Shown here one piece after another: positions 60,564 to 64,000 of a stretch of DNA of 64,000 nt. Made by a program: the position numbers and the translations under genes. Source of the DNA: Sphingobacteriales bacterium (GTDB lineage Bacteria; Bacteroidota; Bacteroidia; Sphingobacteriales; Sphingobacteriaceae); contig JACXVB010000003.1 of assembly GCA_014763615.1 (NCBI GenBank), forward strand, positions 62,001-126,000, given 5' to 3'. Under the pieces are notes generated by a model. That model was not told where the DNA came from. It ran no database searches and saw only the letters and a program-made list of their open reading frames with translations. Within the stretch, counting starts at the first letter, position 1; the number at the start of each line of letters is the position of its first letter.

Positions 60564-61676
60564 TTAATTACCGTTCATTCTTTTAATAATCGGGTAAGCA
60601 AAATCTAGGGTTTCATTTTTTTTGATTTCGGGCTGCAAAGTAATCTCTAAAGTATCATTAATGGTAGTTTCATTTAGATAAGAGGGAATCCAAAAAGGAA
60701 CATTTTCGATAGCATATTGTAATGCTTTAGCAAATTTTTCGGGTACAGTATCGTCTATTTTCACGGCAATAGTTTGTCCATCTTTATCAATAATTACATT
60801 TACTTTAAATGGTTCTGTAGGAATATTTTTCATCCTCCAAACTAAAGGCAACTGTGTGTTTAAATAATTTTTTAAATAATCATTATATCCTTTAACATCA
60901 TCTATCGTACAGTTTTTAAACCTCAGCACTTCGGCATTTTCAAAGTATAAAGTCGGCAAAATCTTAATTAAAGAAGTACTATTTTTCGTGTTTTCTGGAT
61001 AAGTGTATTGAGATTGTACAAACTTCCCGTTTTGAAATAATTCTAAACCTATCTGTTCTGGCGCACCTCTGGGATACACTAAATAATTAGACCATATCCC
61101 ATTAGGTCTTCCGTCTTTTATTTTTCCTTTGGCTTCTGTTGCGGTATATCCGTAGGGGTTATACTCAAAGGCATCTTCTCTAAATTGATAACTTCCTTTT
61201 CCTGCCTTCACTTTTTGTCGGCCTTTGGTATCCCAATAATCTAAAATATGAGGAATAGCATTTTCAAATTTTACGTTAATCCAAATGTTACCGCTTGGGT
61301 AATAATATTTCCAGTTCCCAACCGGAAGGTTATTTTTAAAATCGCCCAAAATCTTTGTTTTGCCATTGGGATAAAGCACTTTAAAAATTCCTTCTTTTTT
61401 ACCTTGCTGATATTCGCCAGAAACGGCGGGCAAATTGTTCCTATCATAATCGGTAAAAAAACTATTGAAACCACCTCTGCTTTTATCGTATTTGATTACT
61501 CTGGTGTACATTTTATAAGGACAATGTTCATCCACCAAAAAATACTGTTGATCAAAATATAAATGGATAAACCCATCGATAGATGGCTTCATATAATTGC
61601 CTAAGCTATCTTTTTGTGCAAGCGCCGATGCGGCAAAGCACACACTTAAAAACAGATAGATGAATAATTTTTTCAT
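60564..61676 (-). CDS. Secreted protein with MORN-like and TonB-C-like regions
   Basis: A 370-residue exported protein with signal peptide (to about residue 20, ASALAQ). The middle holds MORN-like repeats (YQQGKKEGIFKVLYPNGKT, GDFKNNLPVGNWKYYYPSGN, near 90-135; 'GKIKDGRPNGIWSNYLVYPRG' near 185). The C-terminal third (about 270-345) reads like the TonB C-terminal domain: VNVIIDKDGQTIAVKIDDTV ... ALQYAIENVPFWIPSYLNE. No membrane anchor is present besides the signal. The layout resembles 'energy transducer TonB' entries in Bacteroidota. Its start overlaps the polA stop by one base (TAATG). Confidence 0.7.
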   Translation of the reverse strand: MKKLFIYLFLSVCFAASALAQKDSLGNYMKPSIDGFIHLYFDQQYFLVDEHCPYKMYTRVIKYDKSRGGFNSFFTDYDRNNLPAVSGEYQQGKKEGIFKVLYPNGKTKILGDFKNNLPVGNWKYYYPSGNIWINVKFENAIPHILDYWDTKGRQKVKAGKGSYQFREDAFEYNPYGYTATEAKGKIKDGRPNGIWSNYLVYPRGAPEQIGLELFQNGKFVQSQYTYPENTKNSTSLIKILPTLYFENAEVLRFKNCTIDDVKGYNDYLKNYLNTQLPLVWRMKNIPTEPFKVNVIIDKDGQTIAVKIDDTVPEKFAKALQYAIENVPFWIPSYLNETTINDTLEITLQPEIKKNETLDFAYPIIKRMNGN

Positions 61677-64000
61677 TAATGAGCCTCCAGCCAGTTTAAA
61701 CCTTCTCCCACTTCTACTACAATAGGAACTTGAGTTTTGATGGCGTTTTGCATCCTGTTAAGGATAATTTTCTTTACTTGTTCTTTTTCTTCTTTGAGTA
61801 CATCAAAAACCAATTCATCATGCACTTGCATGGTCATTTTAGATTGCAATTTTTGATGAATAATATCTTGATGAATGTGTATCATGGCGATTTTAATCAT
61901 ATCTGCTGCCGAACCTTGTATGGGTGCATTTATCGCATTTCGCTCGGCAAAACCTCTTACGGTTTGATTAGCAGAAGTAATGTCTCTTAAATACCTTCTA
62001 CGCCCCATAATCGTTTCTACATAACCATTTTCTCGAGCAAAATTCATGGTATCTGCCATGTATTTTTTAATGCCCGAATATTGTGCAAAGTAGTTTTCGA
62101 TGATTTCTGCAGCTTCTTTTCTGGAGATGCCCAAACTCTGAGAAAGCCCGAAAGCAGATTGCCCGTAAATGATACCGAAATTCACCGCTTTGGCATTTCT
62201 TCTCTGTTCTGAAGTTACCTCATCTAAAGTAATTCCGTAAACTTTTGCTGCCGTTGCGGTGTGAATATCCAAACCATTTACAAAAGCTTCCATCATGTTT
62301 TCATCCTTAGAGATTTCGGCAATAATTCTGAGCTCGATTTGAGAATAATCTGCAGAAAGCAAAATATGGTTTTCATCTCTTGGGATAAAGGCTTTTCTCA
62401 CCTCTCTTCCTCTCGCCGTACGGATCGGAATATTTTGCAAATTCGGATTATTAGAACTCAATCTACCGGTTGCGGCTACCGCTTGATTGTATGAGGTATG
62501 AACTCTTCCTGTTTTTGGATTAATCAACAGCGGAAGTGCATCTACATAAGTAGATTTCAATTTTTGCAGTTGCCTGAAATCTAAAATATCTTGAACAATG
62601 TCTGATTTTGGCGCTAAAGCCATCAACACATCTTCACCGGTTTGATATTGCCCAGTTTTGGTTTTTTTGGCTTTATCATCCAGCTTAAGTTTATCAAATA
62701 AAACCTCGCCTAACTGCTTTGGTGAAGCTAAATTAAATTTCACTCCTGCTTTTTCATAAACAGATTTTTCTAATCTGTTCACCTCAATTTCTAGCTCTTT
62801 CGAGTAAACATTCAGCTGATCCATATCAATCCGCACACCTTCTTTTTCCATATCTGCCAGCACATAAACCAAAGGATTTTCTATCTCCTGAGCTAGTTTC
62901 TTAGCTTTTACCTCTTCTAACATAGGCTCAAAAACTTGCTGTAGCTGCAAGGTAATATCAGCATCTTCGGCGGCGTATTCTTTCACCACTTCTACCTCTA
63001 CATCACGCATATTTCCCTGATTTTTTCCTTTTTTACCGATGAGTTCAGTAATAGAAACGGGGGTATAACCCAAATAATTTTCAGCCAAAACATCCATCCC
63101 ATGACGTGTATCCGGGTCGATCAGATAATGCGCTAACATGGTATCAAACAACTCGCCAGCCACATTGATGCCGTACCATTTTAAAATGAGGATATCATAT
63201 TTAATATTCTGCCCAATTTTTTTAATGGATGGATTTTCGAGCACCGCTTTAAACTCATGTGCTAAGGCTTTCGCCGATGATTGATCTTCTGGAACAGGAA
63301 CATAATAAGCTTCGCCGATTTTAAAGCTGAAAGATAAACCTACCAACTCTGCATTATTGGCATCGGTTCCGGTAGTTTCGGTGTCAAAGCAAAAAGCTTT
63401 TTGCTGAGCCAACTCTGCAATTAACTTTTTACGACCTGCTTCATCAGCTATCAAAAAATATTCATGTGGGGTATTTTGGATATTTTTTCCACCTTCTACC
63501 AAAATAGCCGCTTGGGCTGGTGTAATATTAATATGGGTAACGCCAGCACCTTCTACCGGATTTCCGAATAAATCCATTTGTCCGCCGGTTTGAACTTTGG
63601 CATCAGCAACAGAAAAATCTTCTCCAAAAACTCTTTTCCCGAGCGTTCTAAATTCTAATTCAGCAAAAAGTGGTTCTAGTTTTTCTTTATCTGGTGGACC
63701 AATTCTGTAACTTTCTTCATGAAATTCTACTGGAGCATCCAATAAAATGGTTGCCAATTTCTTGGATAGTAAACCTTGTTCTGCAAAGTTTTCTACATTC
63801 TCTTTTTGCTTACCCTTTAGCTCATGACTGTTAGCGATGATATTTTCCATCGAGCCGTATTGCTTAATCAATAATTTGGCGGTTTTTTCTCCAATTCCTG
63901 GGATTCCTGGGATATTGTCCACAGCATCTCCCCATAAACCCAAAATATCAATCACTTGATGCACATGCTCAATTTCCCATTTAGCCAACACTTCTTTCAC
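61676..64000 (-). CDS. polA: DNA polymerase I, N-terminus outside the window
   Basis: A 774-residue piece; the frame is open to the right edge, so the first 160 or so residues are missing. What is visible: the H3TH part of the 5' nuclease (GLWGDAVDNIPGIPGIGEKTAKLLIKQYGS), the 3'-5' exonuclease-like domain, with FCFDTETTGTDANNAELVGL (ExoI: D-E-T present) and an active-site pattern in 'NIKYDILIL', and the polymerase with motif A ADYSQIELRIIAEIS, motif B RRNAKAVNFGIIYGQS, motif C MQVHDELVFDV. So the proofreading domain looks intact. Gene order polA, then the TonB-C-like protein. Confidence 0.96.
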   Translation of the reverse strand: MKEVLAKWEIEHVHQVIDILGLWGDAVDNIPGIPGIGEKTAKLLIKQYGSMENIIANSHELKGKQKENVENFAEQGLLSKKLATILLDAPVEFHEESYRIGPPDKEKLEPLFAELEFRTLGKRVFGEDFSVADAKVQTGGQMDLFGNPVEGAGVTHINITPAQAAILVEGGKNIQNTPHEYFLIADEAGRKKLIAELAQQKAFCFDTETTGTDANNAELVGLSFSFKIGEAYYVPVPEDQSSAKALAHEFKAVLENPSIKKIGQNIKYDILILKWYGINVAGELFDTMLAHYLIDPDTRHGMDVLAENYLGYTPVSITELIGKKGKNQGNMRDVEVEVVKEYAAEDADITLQLQQVFEPMLEEVKAKKLAQEIENPLVYVLADMEKEGVRIDMDQLNVYSKELEIEVNRLEKSVYEKAGVKFNLASPKQLGEVLFDKLKLDDKAKKTKTGQYQTGEDVLMALAPKSDIVQDILDFRQLQKLKSTYVDALPLLINPKTGRVHTSYNQAVAATGRLSSNNPNLQNIPIRTARGREVRKAFIPRDENHILLSADYSQIELRIIAEISKDENMMEAFVNGLDIHTATAAKVYGITLDEVTSEQRRNAKAVNFGIIYGQSAFGLSQSLGISRKEAAEIIENYFAQYSGIKKYMADTMNFARENGYVETIMGRRRYLRDITSANQTVRGFAERNAINAPIQGSAADMIKIAMIHIHQDIIHQKLQSKMTMQVHDELVFDVLKEEKEQVKKIILNRMQNAIKTQVPIVVEVGEGLNWLEAH

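Noticed and set aside
1-64000. CRISPR arrays, tRNA or rRNA genes, insertion sequences, integrases
   Set aside because: No direct-repeat arrays, cloverleaf-like sequences or transposase/integrase motifs were found on reading through the window.

Overview
The window is AT-rich chromosomal DNA from a member of the Bacteroidota, most likely of the Sphingobacteriaceae/Pedobacter type. The markers are a T9SS-type PorX response regulator with a PglZ output domain, an LpxC-FabZ fusion gene, three large TonB-dependent receptors (one in an ECF sigma/FecR set), PafA-type alkaline phosphatase, promoters of the Bacteroidota form (TTG, about 19 bases, TAnnTTTG), weak or absent Shine-Dalgarno sequences and frequent TTG/GTG starts. 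It reads mainly as an ordinary core-genome segment with a few accessory patches. No tRNA, rRNA, CRISPR array, transposase or phage gene was seen.

Layout. 1-6.8 kb: end of ftsH, a lone LUD-domain protein, a radical SAM protein, a FabH-like ketoacyl synthase with an NTF2-like partner, a tiny Cys-rich membrane protein, and typA/bipA. 6.9-14.8 kb: a cell-surface polysaccharide cluster (three methyltransferases, four glycosyltransferases, one flippase). 14.9-20.8 kb, minus strand: YfhO-type membrane protein, TerC, and an ECF sigma/anti-sigma-like/adhesin-like regulon. 20.9-24.6 kb: siderophore-type TonB receptor plus PepSY membrane protein behind two Fur-box-like palindromes. 24.6-29.5 kb, minus: VanX-like dipeptidase, YihY, alanine dehydrogenase, TsaE, PorX. 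29.6-34.7 kb: HD phosphohydrolase, lpxD, lpxC-fabZ, lpxA, ABC ATPase (lipid A synthesis). 34.8-35.7 kb: a probable small RNA gene and 5-formyl-THF cyclo-ligase, a neighbourhood that recalls 6S RNA. 35.7-41.5 kb: a thiamine patch consisting of a TPP riboswitch, TonB receptor, PafA phosphatase, a REP-like palindrome, ThiE and a degenerate thiamine-pyrophosphokinase-like protein. 41.5-48.1 kb: housekeeping genes (GNAT, FAD oxidoreductase, zinc peptidase, ApaG, Dus, CPBP protease, CdsA, Psd).

48.1-50.5 kb is the clearest accessory patch: a three-gene, tightly spaced minus-strand operon (a TIGR04255-type protein and two unrecognised proteins) in an unusually AT-rich stretch between lipid genes and an ECF sigma gene. 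It is the best candidate here for an undescribed system, but its function cannot be read from sequence. 50.6-56.5 kb: ECF sigma, FecR, STN-containing TonB receptor, and two lipoproteins, one with three PepSY-like repeats and an acidic His-rich linker. 56.6-64 kb: YbaB/EbfC, UPF0173 hydrolase, glgC and glgA (glycogen), a secreted protein with MORN-like and TonB-C-like parts, and most of polA, which runs off the right edge.
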